Shown: in pieces, positions 50,876-62,355 of the stretch | How the letters are laid out: each line of letters begins with the position of its first letter | Position numbering within the stretch: the first letter of the stretch is position 1 | NCBI GenBank assembly: GCA_949152475.1 | Contig: OX424559.1 | Location: 14,353,809 to 14,417,808, forward strand | DNA length: 64,000 bases | DNA from: Terebella lapidaria | Lineage: Eukaryota; Annelida; Polychaeta; Terebellida; Terebellidae | Reading direction: 5' to 3' | Position numbers and translations under genes: made by a program | The notes under the pieces: model-generated | The model's database searches: none | Told to the model about the DNA's origin: nothing | Seen by the model: the letters and a program-made list of their open reading frames with translations, nothing else

Positions 50876-52213
50876 ATGGCTGCCAATTGGACACTACCTA
50901 GCATGGCACCCAGCGTCACTGACCTTACCACGCATGCGCTATCTCTAGAGGACATGACACATGTGGAATATGCTAATGAGACTGGTAACGGAATACGACT
51001 TGATTGTTCCTACTTGAACGGTACCGGGATAAAATGTACGTATACCAATCCGTTCAATCTGACGGATTTCTTACTGCCGCGTTCCGAATGTGAGTTGGAG
51101 CCTAAGCCGATGTACCTGTACTGCGACGGAGGGTGGACGAACATAACGGAGAGTGTGTACGGCTATGTGTCACCATGCCTCGTGCTCTTCACGATAATAA
51201 CAAATATCCTGATGTCCGTTGTCCTCCTCAAGAAAAACATGCGCAACCCGACTAACATTCTTCTAGTGGCCATGGCACTCTCGGACATGTTCACAGGCTT
51301 ACTCCCTGTGCCGTGTTTTCTATACTTCTTCACGATGGGTAACTACAAGGACTTTGTGCCGTACAACTGGTGTTTCATATACGACGTCATGACCGCTTAT
51401 CTGCCCACGATATTTCACACCGCCTCCATTTGGTTGACGGTCGCACTAGCCCTACAACGTTACATCTGTGTCTGCCACTCGCTGAAGGCTAAAAGATGGT
51501 GCACTATTCCAAATGCCATCAAAGTTATCATCGCTATCTACATTGTGGCGATATTGACCCAAATCACGCGCTTCTTTGAGTTGAACTACGTCTCAGTCAC
51601 GGCGCAGTCCTTGAGGGATCCGTCTGTCCACATGGAAACTTGCTACCCAAAGCTATCGAACTTCGTCACCAAGTTTATGGGCACGTACTTTCAAATTTAC
51701 TACTGGGTGCGGGTGATATTCATTCACCTGATACCATGCACATCTCTCGTCGTACTGAACGCCATGCTAATTGCAGCCATGCGGAGTGCGCAGGCGCGGC
51801 GGGAGCAGCTTCTGAAGCAGAACCGACGCTCGGAATGCCGCCGTTTGAAGGAGTCTAACTGTACGACGCTGATGCTCGTAGCAGTCGTAGGTCTCTTCCT
51901 ATTGGTCGAGCTCCCTCTCGCTATCATCCTCATCATGTGGATCCTCTCCAACACGTTCGATCTGGTCGTCATGACGGACGATAACAACTCCATGGCAACC
52001 ATGGTTATAAACCTTCTCATTCTCCTGAGCTATCCACTGAATTTCTTCATTTACTGCGGGATGAGTCGGCATTTCCGCGAGACATTTTGCCGGTTGTTCA
52101 AGCGTGGAGCTGTGGCCGTGGATCGCGAGGCCTCGCAATATATGTCCTTGGCTACGGAGAATGGAGGAGGGAGACATTCGGTGGGCTGTAATACAAAATC
52201 TACCGTGTTATAA
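50876..52213 (+). CDS. SPR: Sex peptide receptor-like (myoinhibitory-peptide receptor family) GPCR, 445 aa
   Basis: Class A (rhodopsin-like) seven-helix receptor of the plasma membrane. The family responds to myoinhibitory peptides/allatostatin-B, and in Drosophila also to sex peptide, signalling through Gi/o. Seen in the sequence: an extracellular N-terminus with N-glycosylation sequons at residues 4, 35, 48, 61 and 89; TM1 about 96-118, TM2 127-149, TM3 167-192, TM4 212-232, TM5 270-300, TM6 329-356, TM7 374-396; the TM3/ECL2 cysteine pair C166-C256; QRYICVCH at 194-201 in place of DRY; ESNCTTLMLV leading into TM6; SYPLNFFIYCGMSRHFRETF (385-404) covering the NPxxY region and helix 8. These blocks match Drosophila SPR as I remember it, including a C-terminus ending T-V-L, a class I PDZ-type ligand. 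The ATG follows an in-frame TGA nine bases upstream and has A at -3 and G at +4. No intron interrupts the coding region. The ligand is inferred from family only. Confidence 0.93.
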   Translation: MAANWTLPSMAPSVTDLTTHALSLEDMTHVEYANETGNGIRLDCSYLNGTGIKCTYTNPFNLTDFLLPRSECELEPKPMYLYCDGGWTNITESVYGYVSPCLVLFTIITNILMSVVLLKKNMRNPTNILLVAMALSDMFTGLLPVPCFLYFFTMGNYKDFVPYNWCFIYDVMTAYLPTIFHTASIWLTVALALQRYICVCHSLKAKRWCTIPNAIKVIIAIYIVAILTQITRFFELNYVSVTAQSLRDPSVHMETCYPKLSNFVTKFMGTYFQIYYWVRVIFIHLIPCTSLVVLNAMLIAAMRSAQARREQLLKQNRRSECRRLKESNCTTLMLVAVVGLFLLVELPLAIILIMWILSNTFDLVVMTDDNNSMATMVINLLILLSYPLNFFIYCGMSRHFRETFCRLFKRGAVAVDREASQYMSLATENGGGRHSVGCNTKSTVL

Positions 52214-53112
52214 CGAGTCTGCCTTATTATCGAGAAGTAACTGTAACTTAGGTGTATCCAGTGTTGTGTGTTCATATATACCGCCGGTCGTTTTGGAGAG
52301 GCACCGGTGGTGAATTTCTGGGGTATAAGTGGAAATTATACGGGGAAGGAATGGCATCATTCGACTTCCTGAATCGTCATTGTACCGTGAGTGCTTGTTT
52401 ATAGAAGAACAAAATCAGCACAATCAGCCAGTTCGCTAGTGTCTGATAACAATGTGGATTAATGTATGTGTAGCAAATTGCCGATTTGTGGGTCAACAAA
52501 ACATTACTAGTACGCAAATACGCGTATCTTAAGCGTTGTAACCAGTAAAGCCGCGGTCCCACTATGGAGGTACTAGTAGGATGGATGCCGACATAGCCTG
52601 ATAACAGACATCGGGTTTTACCGTTTGAAATCGGGTTCAAAAACGTAAATTAGTTAATTTTGAGCCACATTCCTGAATTGATAACGATTGATATACGATT
52701 GTAGATGACAATTTCGCCCGGAAATTCTCGATTTGATTGTGATTGCATCCCATAGAGTAACAAATGCCTAACGATTATACTCGTTCATAACAGTGCTTGT
52801 TAACAGAGTCTGATTATAACACAATGGACCATGGAAGACCATGGACGCCATGTGATGGACTTAAGAGAGCGTAACGATGACTTCACGTTTTTGTCTGTTT
52901 AAAAAATGGGCCCGATACAACACGATTGAGCTCGGAAAAAAAACAGTTTGGTATAGTCATATTTAGACTGATGCCAACCAACATCAATGGTCCTCAATAT
53001 AGTGTCTTTGCGATGTTTCACCGATACTCCCGTGTCGGTCGGGCCCATCATCATGGTAGTGGGACCGCAGCTTTATATTATTGCTATGACTGACATAGTT
53101 GTTGTTGTGTAA

Positions 53113-53118
53113 AATAAA
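53113..53118 (+). terminator. AATAAA polyadenylation signal, likely end of receptor mRNA
   Basis: I noticed this AATAAA downstream of the receptor stop codon. It would give a 3' UTR of about 0.9 kb. The 900 bases between show no other coding sequence that I can support. The assignment rests on position and hexamer only. Confidence 0.4.
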
Positions 53119-53899
53119 ATGTGTACGTAATAACGCATCACCTTGTATTTTTTTTTGTTTTTACACTGTGCTTTCCTCCTGAACAGATAGGACGAAATTA
53201 ACCGGCTGTACGTGTAAATATATTCGTCACATAGACCATTAGTTTGTACCATTCGTCTATCGTTACCCCGGGATCGTTACCGGTGATATGAAGTGATAAT
53301 ACTACTTCAAAATCGATATAAATCAGTCAGCAAACTCATTTCACATGTAAGCTGATAACTAATTTTCTTTACATGCATATCTCGTGCAGAAACTGTTAGC
53401 TTGTAAATGCGACAGAAGACATCTACGCCGCGTAGACAATTATTATAGTGGTTGTAATTAGGACGGCTATGAAATATATTCCATTTATAATCAACGTTAG
53501 GATGTTTGATTATACTCACAGCGCATTTTGTCATCAAAACACTGTTCAGGAAAAAAATCCTGCGAATTTTATTTGTTAAAACGCAACTGAGGTAATGTTG
53601 TTAGATGACAAAACATAGCACCAAGGGTGCTGTAGCTTACCGGCAGATCAGGAGAATTGCACAGGGTATTGATCTTCCAAAATATAAATTGTTACACTGA
53701 TCTTCAACCCTATTGTCAAAAGATGTTTGTAAATATTTCCGAACACACATTTTCTGTATGGAATATAATACGAAATCATGTTATATCTTGAAAGGTTTTT
53801 TTTCCGTTTTTGACATATGTACACTGTCAAAGGCAACAAAACTTATACACATCACAAAGGTACATTTTTGAGGAAAATTGTCAGAATAGCTTTTGAGAA
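53119..53899. other. Unique AT-rich DNA downstream of receptor
   Basis: No coding sequence or repeat recognised. Confidence 0.5.
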
Positions 53900-54440
53900 A
53901 TTGGCCACCAAAGACAAAAATCATCGTTTCTTTCGACAAAATAAGGTCGTTTTGACCTTCCAAGGTCATTCAAGGTCAAACTAGACGTCAAGACCTGAAG
54001 ATGCTCTGGGGCATTTCGACTGAAATTCATAGATAACATCTGTTTCACTCTACAACGCACCGTTTCCGAGATATGTCGAAAATGAAAAATGCTGACTCGC
54101 GAAAAAAAAAATTGGCCCAGGGCTAAGTTAACCCAGTGTACCCATAAGCCATGTTTGTCTAGTGCCACGAGTCCGAAAATAACGTCCGTTTCACTTTATG
54201 TCGCATCGTTTCCGAGTGTGGCCAAAAATTAAAAATGCAGGCTCGGCAAGAACGGAAATATGGCCTAGGGCCAAGTTCACCCGACCAACCCTTAAAATAT
54301 GTTTGTCCAATGTCACGATTCCGAAAATAAATTCAGGAACCAAAAAATTTGGCCCAGGACCATATTTTTGGCCATGTCGAGTGTCATGAGAAAATAACGT
54401 CCGTTTCGCTCTACAATGCGCTATTTCCGATATTCATTGA
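53900..54440. repeat. ~155-bp tandem repeat, about three diverged copies, preceded by a DR4 site
   Basis: The landmark CGTCCGTTTCACT/CGCTCTA-TGCG recurs near 54033, 54184 and 54400, with GGCCCAGGGC/GGCCTAGGGC recurring between. At the left edge AGGTCA-TTCA-AGGTCA (53963-53978) is a perfect DR4. The composition and AGGTCA content resemble the two TIR elements, but I do not see their ends here. Confidence 0.6.
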
Positions 54441-54817
54441 GCCTCAAGGATGACTCACCAAAATTGATTTCAGCCCCTGAGTCAAAGGTCATTTGAAAGA
54501 TTGACCCCAAAATGTATAGGGTTCCTCTGCCACACTATATCAACCCATGTGTCAAGTGTCTGAAGGTTAGCTCAAGTTCTTTTTGAGTTATCATCCGGAA
54601 TACATTTGACACAAAATTCATCTTCACGGACTAACCGGACCTCGGAGCCAGCTCCAAAACAATAGGTATCATCTACGTAATATATGTGATAACTGGTGGA
54701 AATTTCTCGGAGATTCGTCCAGGCGTTCTTGAGTTTTCGTCCGGACGTAAACCGAATAGTGAAAGAAAAAATAATTCGGAAAAATGATTACAAATTCTGA
54801 AGTGAACTTCCAGAAAA

Positions 54818-54965
54818 ATTGACCTATCGCCGAACCAGATTTGTTCGAGTCTTTTACGCCATTCACGACGCATCCTGCAAAAACGTTATTATTGGCCAAA
54901 GAGAAGTTTGCCGACGTAAAATGTGAAAGTCGGACAACTTTTGGAGGCTTTGGCGATAGGTCAAT
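54818..54965. repeat. 14-bp inverted repeat with 120-bp spacer
   Basis: ATTGACCTATCGCC at 54818-54831 and its complement GGCGATAGGTCAAT at 54952-54965. It could be the ends of a ~148-bp foldback element. Flanking target duplications are not evident. Confidence 0.6.
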
Positions 54966-55969
54966 TCATCAAGGCAAAAGAAAATTATTTGTCGGACGAA
55001 CGACGGCCAGACGGAAAAAAAAACACGACAACAGCTTATCGACCAATTCGGGCTAGTAAGCTAAAATAGGTATCACAGAGAGAGATAAAGAAAGAGAGAT
55101 AGATGTATCACAAGACTCCAGTAAAAGCGATATCATTTAGCTCGAGAACAATAGTAGAGTTTGCATTTTAAGTCTTAGTCGTGTATCGGTTTTTGCACAG
55201 TTGTATACTTTTTTGTACACCTATAATTAGGTGTACAATAGACACAACCACATTTTACATACTGGCTGGCCCCAATGACGCAGTTGTGTTTTCATCTAAA
55301 AGTGCTTCAAGGGCTATGTATCTATTGCAGAAATATGTAATTGTTATTGACATCATCATAAATTATTTGTTATTGGTGCAGCTCCGGTTCCATACACTAA
55401 TGGGGAAAGACACTAATGGGGAAACTCAGTATACACGTAAGAAATGAACGGACATCTTTTTATTATAACTTACATAAACATAGTGAAGGGATGGACTGCC
55501 AAATCGTACTTAGTGACCTCGAGTTGGGACCAAGAGGAAGAGGGGTATTTCATTTCCGGTTTGGCGTTTTTGTGGAAAACTAAAGGGTCGTCAAGATTGA
55601 ACAATGGCGAAACGTTCACAACGGAAGTGAAACACCTCCTCTTCATCTGACCCTTTGTGACCTCAAGCTCAATGACTGCAAACAGAGAGAGTGATATCAG
55701 AGTTGACAGTCCATCTCTGCTCTATGTCTATGGAACTTTGACGTGATGGACGGCAGAATCGTCACAATGTATTCACAACGACGTTATGACTGCAGGATAA
55801 CCGGTTGGCATTCCAGAGAATTGGTAATCGTTATTGTATGATTCAGCATGAGTTATATGCTACATAATGATTATAATATAACCTTCATTTTTGATGATTA
55901 CTATAAGTCTATGTGTAGCCTTGAGCTGCCGAGTATGTGTCGCTGAATCATAGTTTTTATCCCTAATTC
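54966..55969. other. AT-rich DNA; a fragment related to the 57.5 kb element
   Basis: No gene supported. GGACGGCAGAATCGT near 55749 resembles GGACGGCAAAATCGT at 57513, suggesting a fragment of the same repeat. Confidence 0.4.
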
Positions 55970-56124
55970 GTTGTACTGTTGGTGTATCTCATACAGATTG
56001 TATCTAAGCCTGGTCACAATAATTATTATATAAATAATTGTTCATTCAAATTATGGGGACGTTTTCCTCGAGGACAACGAGACATGTGTTGTATAAAAAC
56101 CATTGCCCGAACCTATTCCAACCA

Positions 56125-56303
56125 ATAGGGCCTGTAAGTCACGTGATGTCATGGTGTGAATTCCGGTGGCAAACAAACATACACCTTTTGTTCAATATGA
56201 GTAAAACTCCATTAAAAATTTAAATTACTCAGGTAACACAAAAGGTGTATGTTTGTTTGCCACCAGAATCACACCGTAACAGCATGTGACTTACAGGCCC
56301 TAT
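56125..56303. mobile_element. Foldback/MITE-like palindromic element
   Basis: A near-perfect palindrome of 179 bp: the left arm starts ATAGGGCCTGTAAGTCAC and the right arm ends GTGACTTACAGGCCCTAT, each arm about 70 bases, with an AT-rich centre (56195-56232). The homologous position in family C copy 2 (about 59603) is an empty site, ATTCCAACAAATACACATAG. The ends are TA-rich, consistent with a TA target, but the exact duplication cannot be fixed because the flanks have diverged. Confidence 0.85.
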
Positions 56304-57489
56304 ACACTTAGTGGTAGAGCGATGTCAGGTAAATAATGATGTTAAACATTCCCATTCACCAAAGGTCGGAATGAAGTAACTTGAGATCTAATAAAGCACT
56401 AAAATTGCATCTACTATTGGGCAAAAGTACACAGTAATATGGTAAACAGCGACAACCGCAGTGCCAGACGTCGTAGTGGCAAATTCCCATGACTGTTGTA
56501 AAATGGAAATCTTGTCCTCGATAGAGTAGCAATTCACTGGCAGAAGCGAATTATATAGAGGAAGTTAGAGCATAACAAAGATTACACAGTAAAAAATGGC
56601 GGATGTAGTGATGTGAGAGTGGTCGACTAGCAAGTACCGTAATGCAATGATGTTAATGCTAACTAGAGTTTGAGAGCAGACACACACACATAGTACATGA
56701 AGCATAATTCATACTTCATGCATCATTATGTAAATGAAGTGGCCTGTTGTGCTATAAATTATCGGTTTTTGTTCTGATCAACCCCACTTGTACACCAATT
56801 AACTAAGATTACCATGATAATAACCATAATTTCATGCACATTTACCCTGACGGATTAGATGTGATTAAATTTGAACAAATTGCACTATACAAAATTAATA
56901 GATATTTGAACTTCTATTTTACATCTGTGTCAATTACTGAATAGCACGGAAAGAAATAATTTGACATAAAACTCGTAAATCTTTTTTTTTTTCAACCAAC
57001 TCGTTCAACTAAAAGTACTTACTAGAACACCGACTGGCAACTTTGGAATGTGTTTTCGATGTGGCGAAGACCTCGTCCATGGCGGATCCAATCATCATCA
57101 CGTGGTTGATAAATATTCGTCCTTAGGGAATAATCTCTTCACGTGTATATTGGAATACTCTGTTCAACTTGTCTACTGGATATTCTCGTAAATTAACGTG
57201 CTCAGTCCTGAATGTTTGTTAGTCCACATTCGTGAATAATAAAGAACTATAGGATTAAGATACTGCTAGGCCTACCAAATGTAAAGCACTTGGAGATCGA
57301 AACCCACTCCTTTATACATGTCTGAATACGAGTGTTCAATATCAAGTGAATTCTGAGAACTATTAGCAAATTTTTCATTGACCCCATATGGAGACATAAT
57401 ATCTAGCTGTTTCGGAAAGATTGACCTTTTCTTGCATACTGTTCCCAGCATCATCTGCGCTGAAGCAGCAATCGACGCTGTCATTATAG

Positions 57490-57638
57490 ATGCTTTGCTG
57501 TGACGTCACACCGGACGGCAAAATCGTGTAAAACATCCAGTGATTGCTGGTTCTATTGTGATTTCACTTGGAACTTTGCCGTCCAGTATGGCGTCATAAA
57601 TAGAGGAGAAATACGTTATGACGTCACTTGCAAAGCAT
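57490..57638. mobile_element. 149-bp MITE-like element with CRE-containing inverted ends
   Basis: The left end ATGCTTTGCTGTGACGTCAC (57490-57509) pairs with a right end finishing GTCACTTGCAAAGCAT (57638). A second nested pair is GGACGGCAAA (57513-57522) and TTTGCCGTCC (57575-57584). Each terminal repeat contains TGACGTCA. It is the right half of a ~380-bp segment (57262-57643) missing from family C copy 2; the left half (57262-57489) may be another element or part of the same one. Confidence 0.7.
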
Positions 57639-58110
57639 TTATTGCCCTATGTCATTAAAATGTTCAGCAAGGTCTCCTTAAGCTACCATTTTACGCAGGT
57701 TAGTACGTGATATATATATATCTATATATCTATATATATACCATGATGTTATCAACTATTTATTCAATTATAATACGAGAGAGGTAGACTAGAAGAAGGA
57801 CAACTGAAAAACAAAGCCGACGTGACAAGAAACCATATCGATATTGGCGCTTTCTTGCCCTGTGAGCCGTCGACCACAACTCGGCACCACGAGCGAGCTG
57901 TACGTTTACCGGAAAAATAGTAACTCCCCATATTTCCCACAATCCTATGCGCGTTGTAGCAGGGATGAGATTCGACGTGAATCTCGTGCGGTGCAGTGTG
58001 CATTTCCTGTGGTTATCAAACATAAAATCTTACAGCTATTTGTCTTGGTAAGGCTAGTGGAAACATATTTGTCTTGCTCAGTCTATTTGGAAAAATAGTT
58101 CCCCAACGTT

Positions 58111-59454
58111 ATCTTGGCGATTGTTCACCGTCGTATTTTGACCAAGAGACGAGATTTATTATGTCATAGCTTTTTTAACAGAAGCCGATACCTCTGTTTT
58201 GGGGGAATCATTATCAATACATCTGAAAAAGCACTGTAGTCTGTATTTCAAAGCACAAATATCTCAGTATTTGCTGTGCTCACATCGAGGGCTAGTGAGA
58301 AGAATGTCATGCTCATTCTTAGGTATTTAGAATTCTTGGGCATGTTCAGTTTGTGCAGGTACTTAATGTGTGCAATTTCGGAATGTCCAAGCCCTGGAAT
58401 GGAATTCTCAAAATCTTCCTGTTTCCAAGAATGAACTAACAGCAACCGCATCTTGGAAGTAGCTCACCGATTTGTCGCTAACCATTGTCAAAATTACTCG
58501 GAAAATATATCAGCTCACCGAATTGCCGCAAATTATACTGTATACAATTTAGAAAATACAATTTATGGATTAAAATAACAATATTTAAAACACAACGGAG
58601 GGGGGATGCAAACACTGTTCATCATTGCACCAATAGTTGCAATTAAAGCCCTCTGTATAATATTGATGGCAAGAACAGTGGGGGCGTTGGGTCACACTCT
58701 AAACAGCACTGCTGCAGTAGCTCACAAGCTACGATCAGGCTTTTTGCTTCAATCAGCCTGTGTTTCTCCAGCCAGCCAGTGTTTCTTCCCATTCGAGAGA
58801 ACTCAGTGGAATATTTCGAAACTTTGAATTTTAATACTGTGTGAGATAATCCCATGAACTAATCGTTTCAGAATTTTATGAATTTTTTCTGGTGATTTTT
58901 TTTTTTTGAGGAATCGCTAATATTCATGGTGGGAGAGAACATATACGGTATCGGTACAGCCTAAATGGTGGATTATACAGTTGGAGTTCGTATTATAGAG
59001 GGAAACGACATCCAGCATAAGGTTTACATTGATTTGGATCAGATGTTTGATCACCATGAGTTGTCAATATTGAGGTACATGAATATATTATCATAATATA
59101 TTATGAGTTTTGTTATATGGGAATGAGATATTATGAGATAATATATGTATGGTGCATCCTTTGGTGACCTTCACAAAATTTGTAAACATAGGTTTTTGAA
59201 AATAACACTTGAAATTATTGTAGTACGGATATGAGGAATCAATATGGTATATCTTATGGTGTACCCTGACCTTGATTCGAGATCTTATTGGAAAAAAATC
59301 ATTGTGGGAATTGTTTTGTTGGTATTGTATTAAGAGCATATGTACATGATATAGGAAATCACATATGCTCAACGTATAAACTGGCAAAATACTCTGGTCG
59401 TCTTCCGATGAGATACATGACCCTTGGCTCTATGTTTATCCTTATTTATTTTAC
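58111..59454. other. Spacer between family C copies
   Basis: AT-rich DNA with short A/T palindromes (for example AATATATTATCATAATATAT near 59084). No gene or known element recognised. Confidence 0.45.
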
Positions 59455-61020
59455 TGTTGGTGTATTCCAAAAAATCTGTAGCTAAGTCTCATAACAGTTG
59501 CTCATTCAATTCATGGGGACGTTTTCCTCGAAGACATAACGAGACAAGGGTTATATAAAAACCCCATTGCCCGAACCTATTCCAACAAATACACATAGTG
59601 GTACAGCGATGTCAAATAAATAATGATGTTAAACACTCGCATTCACCAAAGGTTGGAATGAAGTAACTTGATAGCTAATAAAGCACTAAAATTACATCTA
59701 CTATTGGGCAAAAGTACACAGCAATACGGTAAACAGCAACAGCCGCGGTGCCAGACATCGTGGTGGTAAAATTCCCATGACTGTTGTAAAATGGAAATCT
59801 TGTCCTTGATAGAGTAGCAATTCACTGGCATAAGCGAATCATATAGAGGGGGTTAGAGCATAACAAAGATTACACAGTACAAATACACATGACTATGGAT
59901 ACTGGAGTGTTTTAGAGTGGTCGACTATCAAATACCATAATGCAATGATGTTAATGCTAACTGGAGTTTGAGAGCACACACATACAGAAAGCATTATTCA
60001 TAGTTCGTGCATCATTATGTCAATGAAGTGGCCTGTTGTGCATACATCAATGACATCACCCCCATTGGTACACCAATTAACTAAGATTACCATAATAATA
60101 ACCATAACTTCATGTATGTTTGACTGAGCAGAGTACATTGTAGTTGTGCCTAAACATATTGCACTATAAAGAATTAATAGAGATTTGAGCTTCTAGTTCA
60201 CACGTGTGTAAATTAAAGGGTAATCCGAATTCCAGCACGTTATCAAAAGGAAAAATTTGACAGCAAACTTGTAAACCATTATTTTTTTTCAACCAACTCG
60301 TTCATCATAGAAGTAGGTATTGTGCTTACCAGAACATCGACTGCGACTTTGGAATGTGTTTACATGTAGGAAAGGCCTGGTATTAACGAATCTAATCATC
60401 AACTGGTGGTTGATAAATATTCGTCCTTATAGAATAATGTCTTCGCGTGTATATTTGAATACTCTGTTCCAACGTGTCTACTGGATGTTCTGTTATATTA
60501 TCGTACTCAGCCCAGAACCATTATTTTCATGATTTCACATTCATGAAAAATTGAGAACGACAGAATCAAGACGGAGCCCTATATCATTAAATTGTTCAAC
60601 GTTGTGTCCTTAAGCTACCATTTTACGCAGGTTAGTCCGCGATATATAGACCATGATGTTATCAACGTTTAATGCAATTACAATACGAGAGAGGTAGACT
60701 GAAAAACAAAAAGACAACACGAAGTACAACTGGAAAATCAAAGCCGACGCGACAGAAAACCATATCGATATTGGCGCTTTCTTGCCCTGTGAGCCGTCTG
60801 CCACAACTCAGCACCACACGTGGGCTGAAGTAGCTGCCCATATTTCCCAGAATCCTATGTGCATTGTAGCATGGTTGAGATTCGAAGTGAGTCCCGAGCG
60901 GTGCATTGTGCGATTCTTGCAGTTATCTCACCCTCTCTTCAAACATGTCTTAGTAAACAACTATTTCAGTCTATTGAAAAAAAATGGTTCAGTGTTATTG
61001 ATGACGTTATCAAAACACTC
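59455..61020. repeat. Family C duplication, copy 2
   Basis: Partner of 55970-58110 without the two insertions. It lies 3.48 kb further on in the same orientation. No gene recognised; a plus-strand 97-codon frame (60782-61075) is not kept in copy 1. Confidence 0.85.
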
Positions 61021-61099
61021 AATATTCAACCTGGATATACGAGAACAGATATTGCAATCCTCCAGTAGAAATTAATACTATCCCTAACCCAATGACACA

Positions 61100-61225
61100 A
61101 CACAGTAAACAATTTGTGAGAATATCTCACACAGATCAGCGATATCATCGGGCGCCCAGAGTCTCCCAAAGGACAATATTTACAACATAATGACCCCCTC
61201 TCCAGTCTTGAGACTTAGAGGATAA
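61100..61225. repeat. Short duplicated block, copy 1 (partner at 62232-62355)
   Basis: Shares ATCTCACACAGATCAGCGA, CGGGCGCC, GAGTCTCCC, GGACAATATTTACAACATAA and the GTCCAGTCTT-like tail with 62252-62355 in the same orientation. Content unknown. Confidence 0.8.
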
Positions 61226-61769
61226 ATCTATAGGATCTGAGATAGCGAAGTCCATCACTGTAGGAGACGTCTCGTTTATAATATGAAGCATGAATTTAGT
61301 GCATAAGAGATTCGAGCAGTCATGAAAACCTCCACGCCGTCGTATATTGTGGGTGTGGAAGACGTAATCTACACACTGATATATAATTGTAGATACGTAT
61401 CGTTCAGCCTCAGTAATGGTTCACTGTCTATAAAGAATAGGTGTAAATATCATAATTTTCCTTTTACAATTTAGAGATGATCTGAACCATCAATACATAT
61501 TGCTAATTCGTCTCCTTTTATAACGAAAAATCGCTGAACTAGAGCAAAAATGCAAGGTGGACTAGGTGGACTATCACTTCCACCGAATATTTTGTTATAA
61601 CTTCTATATATATGCAGAAACTAACTGAAAAAAGTACTTGATGTGGAATTGTGAAAATGTGAGGAAAATTTAGGCATTGGTTCACAGTTGGGATTGATGG
61701 ATATCAGTGGCCGAATTAGAGGGGGTGGTCCCGATTCCAGCGCTCTTTACTGTTGTGTTATGAAATAAA

Positions 61770-62030
61770 ATAATTTTCTCTGGCATCGGTCCATTCACAC
61801 ACCAATTTACTAAAACTTGCATGAAAACAACCATGACTGTAGGCACATTCGACTTTGCATTGAAGATATGATTAAATTTTAATATATTGCAGCGTGTCAA
61901 ATAGTGAACTTTAAATTTACATGTGTATAAATAATGGATAGTCCGAATTCTAACACGGAAAGTATAGCAATTGTAAACCTTCAATATTCCAACAAACTCG
62001 TTCATCATCTTGATTCAGCAAAATAGAAAA
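61770..62030. repeat. Family C, diverged partial copy 3
   Basis: Weaker match to 60065-60310 and 56790-57010: ACACCAATT-ACTAA (61799), TGCATGAAAACAACCATGACT against TACCATAATAATAACCATAACT, and AACTCGTTCATCAT (61995, 60296). It indicates an older round of duplication. Confidence 0.55.
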
Positions 62031-62231
62031 TGACCAGCACCAGGGCCAATTCAGGCCTTTCGCAGCTATTTGTATTGGTAAACCATACAGTATCTATGCT
62101 GTAGCAGTTCCGAGACTAGAACTTATTAGAAACGTTTTAGAAATCAAATTTATAAGAAACTAGGTAAGAATACACCTCATAGTCCCATTGTGACATTCAA
62201 AACGGACAAGCACCAACCTCGGAGGGTTAAC

Positions 62232-62355
62232 GTCAAGATAGTACACAATTAGTGAGTATATCTCACACAGATCAGCGACTTCCTCGGGCGCCGAGTCTCC
62301 CACAGGACAATATTTACAACATAAAGACTCCCTGTCCAGTCTTTGAGGATAAATC
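62232..62355. repeat. Short duplicated block, copy 2
   Basis: Partner of 61100-61225, about 1.13 kb further on, which fits an older tandem duplication spanning family C copy 3. Confidence 0.8.

Larger units (their letters stand above)
55970..58110. repeat. Family C duplication, copy 1 (with two insertions)
   Basis: Aligns with 59455-61020. Shared blocks include ATGGGGACGTTTTCCTCG (56052 and 59513), ACTATTGGGCAAAAGTACAC (56413, 59699), the TTAAGCTACCATTTTACGCAGG-type block (57678, 60612) and the ATATTGGCGCTTTCTTGCCC block (57841, 60769). Subtracting insertions at 56125-56303 and 57262-57643 brings its length to that of copy 2. Confidence 0.85.

Noticed and set aside
57760-58023. Minus-strand ORF pair shared by family C copies as a signal-peptide protein
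   Set aside because: The shared GSQGKKAPISIWF segment lies in different frame contexts in the two copies and the rest does not align as protein, so shared DNA ancestry explains it.
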